64,000 nucleotides of DNA from Xanthomonas hydrangeae (GTDB lineage: Bacteria > Pseudomonadota > Gammaproteobacteria > Xanthomonadales > Xanthomonadaceae). The position numbers and the translations under genes were made by a program. Positions within the stretch are counted from its first letter, which is position 1. Every line of letters begins with the position of its first letter. The notes under the pieces were generated by a model. The model did no database searches. It was given only the letters and a program-made list of their open reading frames with translations, and had not been told where the DNA came from. The stretch spans positions 744,001-808,000 of the forward strand of contig LR990730.1 of NCBI GenBank assembly GCA_905142475.1. The letters are read 5' to 3'. Shown in pieces: positions 53,594 to 62,634 of the stretch.

Positions 53594-55674
53594 TGGGCCG
53601 TTGCCTCCCCGGGAATCCCCCGGCCAGCGTCTGCGACCCGGCCAGCATGCTCCTGGCGCAGGCGGATCGCCAGCAGCGTGATGTCGTCGTACGGGTCGGC
53701 CTGGCCGGTGAAGCGGGCGATGTTGGCGATCACCGCCTTGCACTGCGCCGCCGCACTGCGGCGCGGGTGCAGCGCCGCCAGCAGGCGTTCCAGCCCATAG
53801 CTGGCGCCGCGTTCGTCCATCGCCTCGGTCACGCCATCGGTATAGCCCAACAAGGTCTGGCCGGCGCTCATGCGGCCCTGCAGTACCGGGTAGGACACTT
53901 GCGGCTCGATACCCAGCGGCGCGCCGGTTTCCAGCGGCAACGGGCGCACGCGGCCATCGATATCGATCAGTAGCGGCGGCTCGTGCCCGGCGCTGGCCAG
54001 CCAGTAATCGCCGCTCACCACATTGATCAGCCCGCACAGCACGGTGGCGAACATGCAGGTGTCGTTGTTTTCGGCAAGCCGCGTGGAGGCGGCGATCAGA
54101 ATGCCGTCCGGGCGCGTGTGCCGGCGCGCGGCGATTTCCAGCACGCTCACCGCGCGCGCCATGAACAAGGCGGCCGGCACGCCCTTGTCGGAGACATCGC
54201 CCACCACAAACCACAACAGCCCCGGTTCGGTCTCGACGAAGTGATAGAAATCGCCGCCTACCGCCTTGGCCGGTTCCAGCCACGCGCAGGTTTCCAGATG
54301 CGAACTGGCGCGATCGAAGGTGCGCCCCGAAGGTAGCATCGCTTGTTGAATCTCGCGCGCAATCTGCAGCTCGCTGTGCATGCGCTCGCGCGCTGCGGTC
54401 ATCTCGCCGATCTGCGCGATGTGGTCGCGGATCGCACCGCGTGCGCTATCGAACGCACGCGCCATCACACCCACCTCGTCGTTGCGTTCGATGTGCTGCA
54501 GCGGGTATTCGAATTCGCCGCGGCGGAAGTGGTCGGCGGTATCGGTCAATTCTTCGATCGGCCGCGTCAACTTGCGGGTGATCCGCCCCATCAACCACCA
54601 CCACGCCGCCGCGCCCATCAATGCCGCCAACGCCACCCACGCCGCCAGCCAGTTCAGGCCGGCCAGCACATAGCCTTCCGATGCGGACAGCACGAAGGTC
54701 CAGCCGCTACGCCCCACCGCCGCGCTATGGGTCAAAAAGCGTTCGCCATCGGGAGCGGTGTGCGAGAACGAGATCGGCTGGCCTGCCGCCACTGCGCGCT
54801 GCAGCGGCGCCAGATCCGGGCGTGCACGCGCCACGTAGGTATCGAGCGTGTCATGCAGATTGAGCGCAGGATCGGGGCTGAATACCAGCATCCCTTCCGG
54901 CGACAGCAGCATCGGCCGGATGCTGATGTCGCGCGGCAACTGATCGATGATCTCGCGCAGATGTTGCAGCGGCAGATCCACGCTCACCATGCCCACCGGC
55001 GCCGCATCCAACGCATCGCCCGGCCGGCGCAACGGCAGGTTGTAACTGGTGTACAGCTCGCTGCCGCCATTGGTGTTGAGGTACGGCTCGGACCACCATG
55101 CACGGCCCTCGCGCTGGGTGCGCAGATACCACGGCATCGTGCGGTAGTCGTAGCCCAGTTCGTTGACGGATTTTTCCAGCGTGCGCGTGCCACTGCGGTG
55201 CACGTACCAGACAAACCCGGTATCGCGGGCTTTTTGCGTGCGCGGCTCGATGATCAAACGCGCCGCGCCAATATCCGGGTCGCCACTGAGCGTGGCCAGC
55301 AACAACGCACGCAGATTGAAGGGCTGCAGCCCCACCGCACTGCTGCTGGCCGCCAACGTGCGGCCGCTTACCTGCACCGAATCCAGCATCGCCGCCAGAC
55401 TGCGCGCGGTCTGTTCGGTCAGGCCATCCACCTCGATCCGCGCTGCCTCCACCAACTCGGCGCGTGCGCCCAGATAAAACACCGTGCCCAGCACGCTCAG
55501 CAACACCACCAGCACCGCCGTGGCCGCCAGCAGCACACGCATGCGCAGACTATGCCGCCAGTGCACCCGCGTGGCGGCGAGCGGCGTGTGTATGGGCGAT
55601 GCAGGGCTGCTGGCAATGACGCGCGCTCCATGGCGACGGATGCGCTCGATGATGGCAGTTTTGCGGTCTTCCAC
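53590..55674 (-). CDS. Membrane sensor PP2C/SpoIIE phosphatase with dCache and HAMP domains
   Basis: 694 residues. Membrane helix MRVLLAATAVLVVLLSVLGTVFYLG near 45-67, an extracytoplasmic cache-type sensor (~70-330, including DIGAARLIIEPRTQKARDTGFVWYVHRSG and DAAPVGMVSVDLPLQHLREII), helix WLAAWVALAALMGAAAWWWLM, a HAMP segment (RITRKLTRPIEELTDTADHFRRGEFEYPLQHIERNDEVGVMARAFD), and a SpoIIE phosphatase (AKAVGGDFYHF, GDVSDKGVPAALFMA, GYTDGVTEAMDERGASYG, DDITLLAIR). It would dephosphorylate the STAS protein in response to an external signal. Confidence 0.93.
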   Translation of the reverse strand: MEDRKTAIIERIRRHGARVIASSPASPIHTPLAATRVHWRHSLRMRVLLAATAVLVVLLSVLGTVFYLGARAELVEAARIEVDGLTEQTARSLAAMLDSVQVSGRTLAASSSAVGLQPFNLRALLLATLSGDPDIGAARLIIEPRTQKARDTGFVWYVHRSGTRTLEKSVNELGYDYRTMPWYLRTQREGRAWWSEPYLNTNGGSELYTSYNLPLRRPGDALDAAPVGMVSVDLPLQHLREIIDQLPRDISIRPMLLSPEGMLVFSPDPALNLHDTLDTYVARARPDLAPLQRAVAAGQPISFSHTAPDGERFLTHSAAVGRSGWTFVLSASEGYVLAGLNWLAAWVALAALMGAAAWWWLMGRITRKLTRPIEELTDTADHFRRGEFEYPLQHIERNDEVGVMARAFDSARGAIRDHIAQIGEMTAARERMHSELQIAREIQQAMLPSGRTFDRASSHLETCAWLEPAKAVGGDFYHFVETEPGLLWFVVGDVSDKGVPAALFMARAVSVLEIAARRHTRPDGILIAASTRLAENNDTCMFATVLCGLINVVSGDYWLASAGHEPPLLIDIDGRVRPLPLETGAPLGIEPQVSYPVLQGRMSAGQTLLGYTDGVTEAMDERGASYGLERLLAALHPRRSAAAQCKAVIANIARFTGQADPYDDITLLAIRLRQEHAGRVADAGRGIPGEATAQ

Positions 55675-55771
55675 AAATGGCTTGCAGCGAGCTCGTCCTC
55701 AGCTGCGGTAAATTGACCTGGCAGGCGGCGGAGGACTAGATTGGTTCCCCTTAACGCCATGGAGGCCGGCC

Positions 55772-56440
55772 TTGCGCCTGATTCTGACACCGAGCCTGCT
55801 GGCCCTTGTGCTTTCGGCCTGTAACGCCCCGGAGACCAGCATGACCCAGACCCTATCCCCCGCAACCGAGGCCACCGCAGAAGCCGACGTGGAGGCAGGC
55901 GGCCGCGGCCTTGCCAAATTGAATCCCAGCCCGCGCAAGGCCTTCGAGGTCACGCTGACGCTGGACAAGGCGCCCGGTGCCTTCGGCCTGGTGCAAGGTG
56001 CGGCGCAATACGACGTCAGCAACGAAGCCGAATGCGGCAAGATCCAGCCTGACACCGGCACCGCCGGGCGCATCACCAGCCAGGAAGACTTCGCACTCAA
56101 GAAGATCTCCGATACCGAGTATCGCGGCACCGTCTATCTGGACCTGATGCAGGACGAAGACTATTACGGTCGCGGCGTCTGCCATTGGGAATTCAGTGGT
56201 GCCAGCGTGTTGTTGAAGGCCACCGGTGCAGAAGCAGACACCCGCTTCCTGTCGTTCATCGAAGGCAAGACGGTGACTGCGCAGCAGCCGCAGACCAAGT
56301 ACTACTGGGCTGAGCGCTATCCGCGTTCGGAGATGAGCGATTTCCCGGACATGGGAAAGCTCGAACTTGATGACTTCAAGCCAGAAATCCGCGACAAGCT
56401 CTTCACCATCACGTTGGCTGCCAAGGAAGTTGCGCCATGA
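55772..56440 (+). CDS. Immunity lipoprotein for the type IV-secreted lipase (X-Tfi type)
   Basis: 222 residues from TTG 55772, preceded by GGAGG seven bases upstream. Signal MRLILTPSLLALVLSAC has a lipobox, so it is a periplasm-facing lipoprotein. The body has no known enzymatic motif (FEVTLTLDKAPGAFGLVQGAAQYDVSNEAECGK, YRGTVYLDLMQDEDYYGRGVCHWEFSG). It overlaps the toxin gene by 4 bases (ATGA), as in X. citri effector-immunity pairs. By analogy it protects the cell from its own or a sister's lipase in the periplasm. Confidence 0.85.
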   Translation: MRLILTPSLLALVLSACNAPETSMTQTLSPATEATAEADVEAGGRGLAKLNPSPRKAFEVTLTLDKAPGAFGLVQGAAQYDVSNEAECGKIQPDTGTAGRITSQEDFALKKISDTEYRGTVYLDLMQDEDYYGRGVCHWEFSGASVLLKATGAEADTRFLSFIEGKTVTAQQPQTKYYWAERYPRSEMSDFPDMGKLELDDFKPEIRDKLFTITLAAKEVAP

Positions 56441-57759
56441 GCATTCCTTCACCGCAATATGCCGGTTTGTCCGAGGACGCCTACAAGGATCGCGCGGTAG
56501 GCCGGCGCGCGCCGGGGCAGGAAGAGATTGTCACCATCGAGGGCCAGCGTTATGCCGTTCTTGAGCACGTCAACAACAAGTCCAACGGCTATCAAGGCAC
56601 GATCTATCGCCGCGAAGGCAGCGGCGATATCGTGGTTGCGCATCGAGGCACCGAAGGTGCAGTCAATGATGTTCTCACCGACGCAAAGATGGTCACCTCG
56701 CGGACCAATCCGCAAGCTGCCGATGCATTGGCGCTGACCAAGGATGCATTGGGTTATGCCAAGGAAATCGGTAAGGAAGAGGGCCGCGCGCCCGAAGTCA
56801 CCGTCACCGGCCACTCCCTCGGCGGTGCGCTGGCACAGGTCTCCGCGCACCATTACGACCTCAAGGGCGAAACCTTCAACGCGTACGGCGCGGCCAGCCT
56901 GAGCTACCGCATTCCGGAAGGCGGCAACAGCGTGATCAACCACGTCATGGCGTCCGATCCGGTCAGCGCAGCCTCGCCGCATTTCGGGCAGGTGCGCATC
57001 TACGCCAAGCCGGATGAAATCACCACGTTGAATGGCGCTGGTTACAGCAACAGCAAGGCCAACTTCCTGATCCCCGACTACCCGCTGGTGGCGGCCGGCA
57101 ACTCGCTGGGCGCGCACAAGCTGGGCAACTTCCTGGGCGAGCATTCGGCGCTCACCGATCCCAACGCGCGCCCGCTGGCCGAAAAGAACGCGCGGATGAT
57201 CGACGAATACCGCAACGATGTGGATGGGCTGCGTACCGGCACCACCATCCTGACGCGGAGTGCACGCGGCCTCGGCCAGGACGCCGTTGACGCCATCCGT
57301 GGCCCGCTCGCACCGGGCGAGCCTGCCAAGCGCGACGCGCGCGAGCACGGCAACGACCACACCTCGCTGCGCATCGATCAGCCCGGGCATGTGGGCAACG
57401 CCTTGTTCCAGGATGCGCAGCGTGGCGTGCATGCGCAGGACGCGCGTGCCGGGCGCACGCCCGATCAGCACAGCGCCCAGTTGTCCGGCTCGCTCGCATC
57501 GGAAATGCATGCCATCGGCGGCAAGCGCATCGACGAGGTGGTGATGAGCCCGGATGCGGCACGCACCTTCGCCGTGCAGGGCCGCGCCGACGACCCGGCG
57601 CACCTGCGCGTCAGCGTCGAAACGATGACCGCCATCAATACCCCGCTGGAACAGAGCAGCCAGCGCGTTGCAGAAAATGCCGCACGCCAGTCGGTGGCAT
57701 TGGAACAGCAGCAGTCGCAGACCCAGCAACAGCAGCAGGGCGCCCGCGCGATGAGTTGA
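56437..57759 (+). CDS. Type IV secretion antibacterial effector: class 3 lipase with XVIPCD domain (X-Tfe)
   Basis: 440 residues. Lipase part: YQGTIYRREGSGDIVVAHRGTE (oxyanion region), PEVTVTGHSLGGALAQVSAHHYD (Ser127), MASDPVSAA (Asp candidate), and a His in EHSALTDPN or nearby. Residues ~315-420 (HGNDHTSLRIDQPGHVGNALFQDAQRGVHAQDARAGRTPDQHSAQLSGSLASEMHAIGGKRIDEVVMS) fit the XVIPCD secretion domain recognised by VirD4, ending in a Gln-rich tail (EQQQSQTQQQQQGARAMS). X. citri uses such proteins to kill other bacteria by contact. It is translationally coupled to its immunity gene. Confidence 0.93.
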   Translation: MSIPSPQYAGLSEDAYKDRAVGRRAPGQEEIVTIEGQRYAVLEHVNNKSNGYQGTIYRREGSGDIVVAHRGTEGAVNDVLTDAKMVTSRTNPQAADALALTKDALGYAKEIGKEEGRAPEVTVTGHSLGGALAQVSAHHYDLKGETFNAYGAASLSYRIPEGGNSVINHVMASDPVSAASPHFGQVRIYAKPDEITTLNGAGYSNSKANFLIPDYPLVAAGNSLGAHKLGNFLGEHSALTDPNARPLAEKNARMIDEYRNDVDGLRTGTTILTRSARGLGQDAVDAIRGPLAPGEPAKRDAREHGNDHTSLRIDQPGHVGNALFQDAQRGVHAQDARAGRTPDQHSAQLSGSLASEMHAIGGKRIDEVVMSPDAARTFAVQGRADDPAHLRVSVETMTAINTPLEQSSQRVAENAARQSVALEQQQSQTQQQQQGARAMS

Positions 57760-57862
57760 GTGCGGTCATGCGTTTGCGGCCCGGTGGTGTTCATTCGCCC
57801 AACCGGCCTCCGTAACGCAGTGCCGCTTCAACCTGCCACTGCTTCCATCGCACGTTGCACCA

Positions 57863-57889
57863 AAAACGCCGGCTTGCCCGGCGTTTTTT
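57863..57889 (+). terminator. Terminator after the effector-immunity pair
   Basis: AAAACGCCGG (57863-57872), five-base loop, CCGGCGTTTT (57878-57887), continuing T-run. Confidence 0.9.
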
Positions 57890-58377
57890 GTTGGATCGCT
57901 ACGATCCTCCGGCGAGCGCTTGTTGAGTGCGCCGAACAAGCAGGGCATCCGGAGTTGCGCTTCCGGCAGCGTGCCCAATTGCCGGCAGGCCTGCGCGTTG
58001 CCGCGTCTGATCAGGCTCAGGGTCATTGCGGTCGCAGACGGTCGGCCATGCGTGTCGTTGCGGCGGCAGGTCGCCAGCATCAGATGCCTCGCGCAGTACC
58101 GCGTCGTTTTTCTGTTGCACCCGCACAACATCGCGCTGGCGAAAATAGTGCCAGTTCGCTGGCGCAAGGTTTTTTCCGCCGCGAACTATGCCGCAATCGC
58201 CCAGCACCTATAGCGAGCGCAACCGCGTTGCAGTGCCGTGTTTGAATCCCCACCGTTTCGCAACGTGCGTGGCTGTCGCGGTATTGCCCGCTTCGCTGCA
58301 CAGCACGCAGTGAGATTCAGGGGGATCAGGCAAGGCGCCGCGTGGCGCGACATCCATCGATCAAGGGAGAGGGTTTC
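57890..58377. other. Upstream region of the galactanase gene
   Basis: About 490 bases without a supported gene; minus-strand frames of about 100 codons have no family resemblance or ribosome site. The galactanase promoter should lie here. No PIP box was found in it. Confidence 0.45.
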
Positions 58378-59379
58378 ATGAGCATGTTTCGTAAGGGTTA
58401 TAGCCGCTTGCTGTTGGTGCTGCTGCTGGGCTTCGTCAGCGCCGGCGCAGGCGCGCAAGGCATCGCCAAGGGCGCCGATGTCAGCTGGCTCAACCAGCAG
58501 ACCGCGGCCAACCCGCCGCAGGTGTTTCGCGATGCGGCCGGCAACACCACCGACTTCATCAAGCTGTTCAAGGACGTGGGCGGCAATGCCATTCGCCTGC
58601 GCGTGTGGGTCAACCCGTCCGGTGGCTGGAACGACGGCCGCGACACCCTGGACAAGGCCAAGCGCGCCGCTGCACAGGGCATGCGCATCATGATCGACTT
58701 CCACTACAGCGACAGCTGGGCCGACCCCGGCAAGCAGACCAAGCCGGCCGCCTGGGCGGGCCACTCCGTCGCCCAGCTCAATACCGATGTCTACAGCCAC
58801 ACCCAGGGCATCCTCAAGTACCTCAAGGACAACGGCATCACCGTCAGCTGGGTGCAGGTGGGCAACGAGATCAACAGCGGCATGCTGTGGAACGAGGGCA
58901 AGACGCCCAACTTCGCCAACCTGGGCCAGTTCATCAATAGCGGCTACAACGCCACCAAGGCGGTGTACCCCAACGCCAAGGTCATCGTGCATCTGGCCAA
59001 CGGCTACGACAACGCCAACTTCCGCTGGTTCTTCGACAACCTGCGCTCGGCCGGCGGCAAGTGGGACGTCATCGGCATGTCGCATTACCCGCCGGTGGGC
59101 AGCTGGCAGGATTACAACAACCGCCTGGACACCAACATGCGCGACATGATCTCGCGCTACGGCAGCGACGTGGTGGTAGCCGAGGTCGGCATGGATTGGC
59201 AGCAGGCCGCCACCACCCGCGCCATGCTCACCAACCTGCTCAGCCGCAGCAACGCCATCGGCGCGCGCGTGCTCGGCGTGCTCTATTGGGAGCCCAACGC
59301 CTACCCCGGCTGGCAGGGCTACACCATGGGCGCGGTCAACAACAACGGCCAGCTGACCGAAGCGCTGCAGGCGTTTTGA
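58378..59379 (+). CDS. galA: Secreted arabinogalactan endo-beta-1,4-galactanase (GH53)
   Basis: 333 residues from ATG 58378 behind AGGGAGAGGG. Signal peptide MSMFRKGYSRLLLVLLLGFVSAGAGAQ. GH53 features: GIAKGADVSWLNQQ, NAIRLRVWVNP, MIDFHYSDSWADPGKQTKPAAW, WVQVGNEINSGMLW (acid/base Glu), IGMSHYPPVGSW, VVVAEVGMDW (nucleophile Glu), LGVLYWEP. It cleaves beta-1,4-galactan side chains of pectin in plant cell walls outside the cell. Single gene. Confidence 0.95.
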   Translation: MSMFRKGYSRLLLVLLLGFVSAGAGAQGIAKGADVSWLNQQTAANPPQVFRDAAGNTTDFIKLFKDVGGNAIRLRVWVNPSGGWNDGRDTLDKAKRAAAQGMRIMIDFHYSDSWADPGKQTKPAAWAGHSVAQLNTDVYSHTQGILKYLKDNGITVSWVQVGNEINSGMLWNEGKTPNFANLGQFINSGYNATKAVYPNAKVIVHLANGYDNANFRWFFDNLRSAGGKWDVIGMSHYPPVGSWQDYNNRLDTNMRDMISRYGSDVVVAEVGMDWQQAATTRAMLTNLLSRSNAIGARVLGVLYWEPNAYPGWQGYTMGAVNNNGQLTEALQAF

Positions 59380-59448
59380 CCTGCCTCGTTTGCTTACCCA
59401 CTCGCCGCCTCATCCGCCGCCTCGCATACCAACGGCGCCGGTGATAAA

Positions 59449-59582
59449 GCCCCTCTCCCCTCGGGAGAGGGGTTGGGGTGAGGGTACGGAGCGAAGCCCT
59501 CGTGCACCCAACCTCCACCAGGCTTCGCCCGTACCCTCATCCGCGCCCCTGCGGGGCACCTTCTCCCGATGGGAGAAGGGGG
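59449..59582. repeat. Two REP-like palindromes in opposite orientation
   Basis: Element 1 (59449-59489): CCCCTCTCCCCTCGGGAGAGGGG then TTGGGGTGAGGGTACGG. Element 2 (59530-59582): GTACCCTCATCCGC, GCCCCTGCGGGGC, CTTCTCCCGATGGGAGAAGG. The shared GAGGGTAC/GTACCCTC ends let the pair fold on each other. They fill the gap between galA and aceE. Confidence 0.8.
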
Positions 59583-59815
59583 CATGCGGCGGCTCCGCCG
59601 CGTGGCGGCCCTCATCCTTTGGTCGTACACCGGCAGCGCCCGCTGCGCCGGATCCTCGCTCCAGTCGGCACCGAGACCCCACCCACCGCACAACACCGTC
59701 CCATTCCATACGCACCCGTAGCGAGGAATGGCAACAGGTGCGTGCGGTACACTTGGGGGTTCACGAATTCACGATGTCGACACACCCGCGGGGTGTGTCC
59801 CCCCCGGGAGCGCTA

Positions 59816-62503
59816 ATGAACTGGTTGAACGAAGTGCTGCACAACGATCCGAACCCGCTCGAGACGCAGGAGTGGCTCGAATCGATCAAGGCCGTCATCG
59901 ACGTCGAAGGCCCTGAGCGCGCCCATCAGCTGCTGGAAGGCATGGTCGAACAGACCCGCCGCGCCGGCGCTTACCTGCCGTTCTCGCCCACCACCGAGTA
60001 CGTCAACACCATCGCACCGGCCAACGAGGCCAAGAACCCCGGCGACTCCGCGCTGGAGTGGAAGATCCGCTCGATCATCCGCTGGAACGCCATGGCCACC
60101 GTCGTGCGGGCCAACCGCAAGCCGGGCGACCTGGGCGGCCACATCGCCTCGTTCGCCTCCAGCGCCACGCTCTACGACGTGGGCTTCAACCACTTCTGGC
60201 GTGCGCCCTCGGACACCCACCCGGGCGACCTGCTGTTCGTCCAGGGCCACAGCGCCCCGGGCATCTACGCCCGCGCCTTCCTGGAAGGCCGCATCAGCCA
60301 GGACCAGCTGGACAACTTCCGCATGGAAGTGGACGGCCAGGGCATCTCCTCCTACCCGCACCCGTGGCTGATGCCCGAGTTCTGGCAGACCCCCACCGTG
60401 TCGATGGGCCTGGGCCCGCTGGCCGCCATCTACCAGGCGCAGTTCATGCGCTACCTGGAAAACCGTGGCCTGATCGAGAAGTCCGACCGCAAGGTGTGGT
60501 GCTTCATCGGCGACGGCGAGTCTGATGAGCCAGAAACCCTCGGCGCCATCGCCCTGGCCGGCCGCGAAGGCCTGGACAACCTCATCTTCGTGGTCAACTG
60601 CAACCTGCAGCGCCTGGACGGCCCGGTGCGCGGAAACGGCAAGATCATCCAGGAACTGGAAGGCGTGTTCCGTGGCGGCGGCTGGAACGTCATCAAGCTG
60701 CTCTGGGGCGGCTATTGGGACGCCCTGCTGGCCAAGGACACCAATGGTGTGCTGACCAAGCTGATGATGGAAACCGTCGACGGCGAATACCAGAACTGCA
60801 AGGCCTTCGGCGGCGCCTACACCCGCGAGAATTTCTTCGGCAAGTACCCGGAGACCGCGGCCATGGTGGCCGGCCTGTCCGACGATGACATCTGGCGCCT
60901 GAACCGTGGCGGCCACGACCCGCACAAGGTGTACGCCGCCTACCACCAGGCCGTGAACACCACCGGCATGCCCACCGTGATCCTGGCCAAGACGGTCAAG
61001 GGCTACGGCATGGGTTCGGCCGGTGAGGCGCTCAACCCCACCCACCAGACCAAGAAGCTGGACGACGCGGCGGTCAAGCACTTCCGCGACCGCTTCAACA
61101 TTCCGGTGACCGACGCCCAGCTGGAAGACGGCCAGGTGCCGTTCTACCACCCCGGCGAAGATTCCCCGGAAGTGCAGTACCTCAAGGAACGCCGCAACGT
61201 GCTCGGAGGCTTCCTGCCGCAGCGCCGTCCCAAGGCCAGCAAGTCGTTCGTCGCGCCCACGCTCGACAAGTTCGAGCGCCTGCTCAAGGACAGCGGCGAG
61301 CGCAGCTATTCCACCACCATGTCGTTCGTGCAGAGCCTCAACATCGCCCTGCGCGACAAGGAGCTGGGCCCGCGCATCGTGCCGATCGTGGCCGATGAGG
61401 CGCGCACCTTCGGGATGGAAGGCATGTTCCGCCAGATCGGCATCTATGCCCCGTTCGGCCAGAAGTACAAGCCGGTCGATGCCGACCAGCTGATGTACTA
61501 CCGCGAAGACCAGACCGGCCAGGTGCTGCAGCAGGGCATCAGCGAGCCGGGCGCCATCGCCTCGTGGATGGCCGCCGGCACCAGCTACTCGGTGTCGGAT
61601 GTGCCGATGCTGCCGTTCTACATCTACTACTCCATGTTCGGCTTCCAGCGCGTGGGCGACATCGCCTGGCAGGCAGCGGACATGCGTACGCGTGGCTTCC
61701 TGCTCGGCGGCACCGCCGGCCGCACCACGCTCAATGGCGAAGGCCTGCAGCACGAAGACGGCTTCAGCCAGGTCATCGCCGGCTCCATCCCGAATGTGCG
61801 TAGCTTTGATCCGACCTTCGGCTTCGAAGTCACCGTCATCATGCAGCACGGCATGAAGGCGATGATGGAAGACCAGATCGACGAGTACTACTACATCACC
61901 CTGATGAACGAGAACTACGCCCACCCCGGCATGCCGGACGGCGCAGCCGAGGGCATCATCAAGGGCATGTACCTGCTCACCGACGCCGGCAAGCCCAAGA
62001 AGGGCGAGCTGCGCGTGCAGCTGCTGGGCAGCGGCACCATCCTGCGCGAGGCCATTGCAGCGGCCGAGCTGCTGGACAAGGACTTCGGCGTCACCGCCGA
62101 CATCTGGTCCTGCCCCAGCTTCAACGAAGTGCGCCGCGACGGCTTCGCCGCCGAGCGCTGGAACCGCCTGCACCCGGAGGCCGAACAGCGCAAGCCCTAC
62201 GTCACCCAGCTGCTGGAAGGCCGCCAGGGCCCGGCCATCGCCGCAACCGACTACGTGCGCGCCTTCGCCGACCAGATCCGCGCCTTCGTCCCGATGACCT
62301 ACACCGTGCTCGGCACGGATGGGTTCGGTCGCTCGGACACGCGTGCGAACCTGCGTCGGTTCTTCGAGGTTGATCGCTACTACATCGCGCATGCGGCGAT
62401 TGCCGCGCTCGCCAAGGATGGCAAGATGACGGGCAAGGATGTGGCCCGGGCGATCAAGCAGTACAAGATTGATCCGGAGAAGGCGAATCCTGTTGGGGTT
62501 TAA
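59816..62503 (+). CDS. aceE: Pyruvate dehydrogenase E1 component (homodimeric type)
   Basis: 895 residues from ATG 59816 behind GGGAG; typical AceE length. Decarboxylates pyruvate with thiamine diphosphate and passes the acetyl group to E2. Signatures: HIASFASSATLYDVGFNHFWRA, DLLFVQGHSAPGIYARAFLEGR, the ThDP motif GDGESDEPETLGAIALAGREGLDNLIFVVNCN, and YTVLGTDGFGRSDTRANLRRFFEVDRYYI. The frame runs upstream through the REP-like repeats but is not coding there. E2 and E3 are not adjacent. Confidence 0.98.
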   Translation: MNWLNEVLHNDPNPLETQEWLESIKAVIDVEGPERAHQLLEGMVEQTRRAGAYLPFSPTTEYVNTIAPANEAKNPGDSALEWKIRSIIRWNAMATVVRANRKPGDLGGHIASFASSATLYDVGFNHFWRAPSDTHPGDLLFVQGHSAPGIYARAFLEGRISQDQLDNFRMEVDGQGISSYPHPWLMPEFWQTPTVSMGLGPLAAIYQAQFMRYLENRGLIEKSDRKVWCFIGDGESDEPETLGAIALAGREGLDNLIFVVNCNLQRLDGPVRGNGKIIQELEGVFRGGGWNVIKLLWGGYWDALLAKDTNGVLTKLMMETVDGEYQNCKAFGGAYTRENFFGKYPETAAMVAGLSDDDIWRLNRGGHDPHKVYAAYHQAVNTTGMPTVILAKTVKGYGMGSAGEALNPTHQTKKLDDAAVKHFRDRFNIPVTDAQLEDGQVPFYHPGEDSPEVQYLKERRNVLGGFLPQRRPKASKSFVAPTLDKFERLLKDSGERSYSTTMSFVQSLNIALRDKELGPRIVPIVADEARTFGMEGMFRQIGIYAPFGQKYKPVDADQLMYYREDQTGQVLQQGISEPGAIASWMAAGTSYSVSDVPMLPFYIYYSMFGFQRVGDIAWQAADMRTRGFLLGGTAGRTTLNGEGLQHEDGFSQVIAGSIPNVRSFDPTFGFEVTVIMQHGMKAMMEDQIDEYYYITLMNENYAHPGMPDGAAEGIIKGMYLLTDAGKPKKGELRVQLLGSGTILREAIAAAELLDKDFGVTADIWSCPSFNEVRRDGFAAERWNRLHPEAEQRKPYVTQLLEGRQGPAIAATDYVRAFADQIRAFVPMTYTVLGTDGFGRSDTRANLRRFFEVDRYYIAHAAIAALAKDGKMTGKDVARAIKQYKIDPEKANPVGV

Positions 62504-62522
62504 CTAGTAAATAGGCGCAGCC

Positions 62523-62550
62523 AATAGGGCGACCCAAGGGTCGCCCTATT
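62523..62550 (+). terminator. Stem-loop after aceE
   Basis: AATAGGGCGACCC (62523-62535) and GGGTCGCCCTATT (62538-62550) form a perfect 13-bp stem with a minimal loop, 20 bases after the stop. Only a short CCTTT follows. Confidence 0.75.
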
Positions 62551-62634
62551 CCTTTGCGAAGAAATTTTATATGCTGAGACAGCTGGCAACCTCGCCTGCA
62601 GCTGCCCTATCTCAGCGAAACGAAGAGACGTAGG

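Noticed and set aside
57899..58207. Minus-strand 102-codon frame before galA
   Set aside because: No ribosome site, domain or sensible composition; it overlaps an equally long frame in another phase.
59813..62392. 859-codon minus-strand frame opposite aceE
   Set aside because: Shadow of aceE codon bias; no ribosome site and no recognisable domain.
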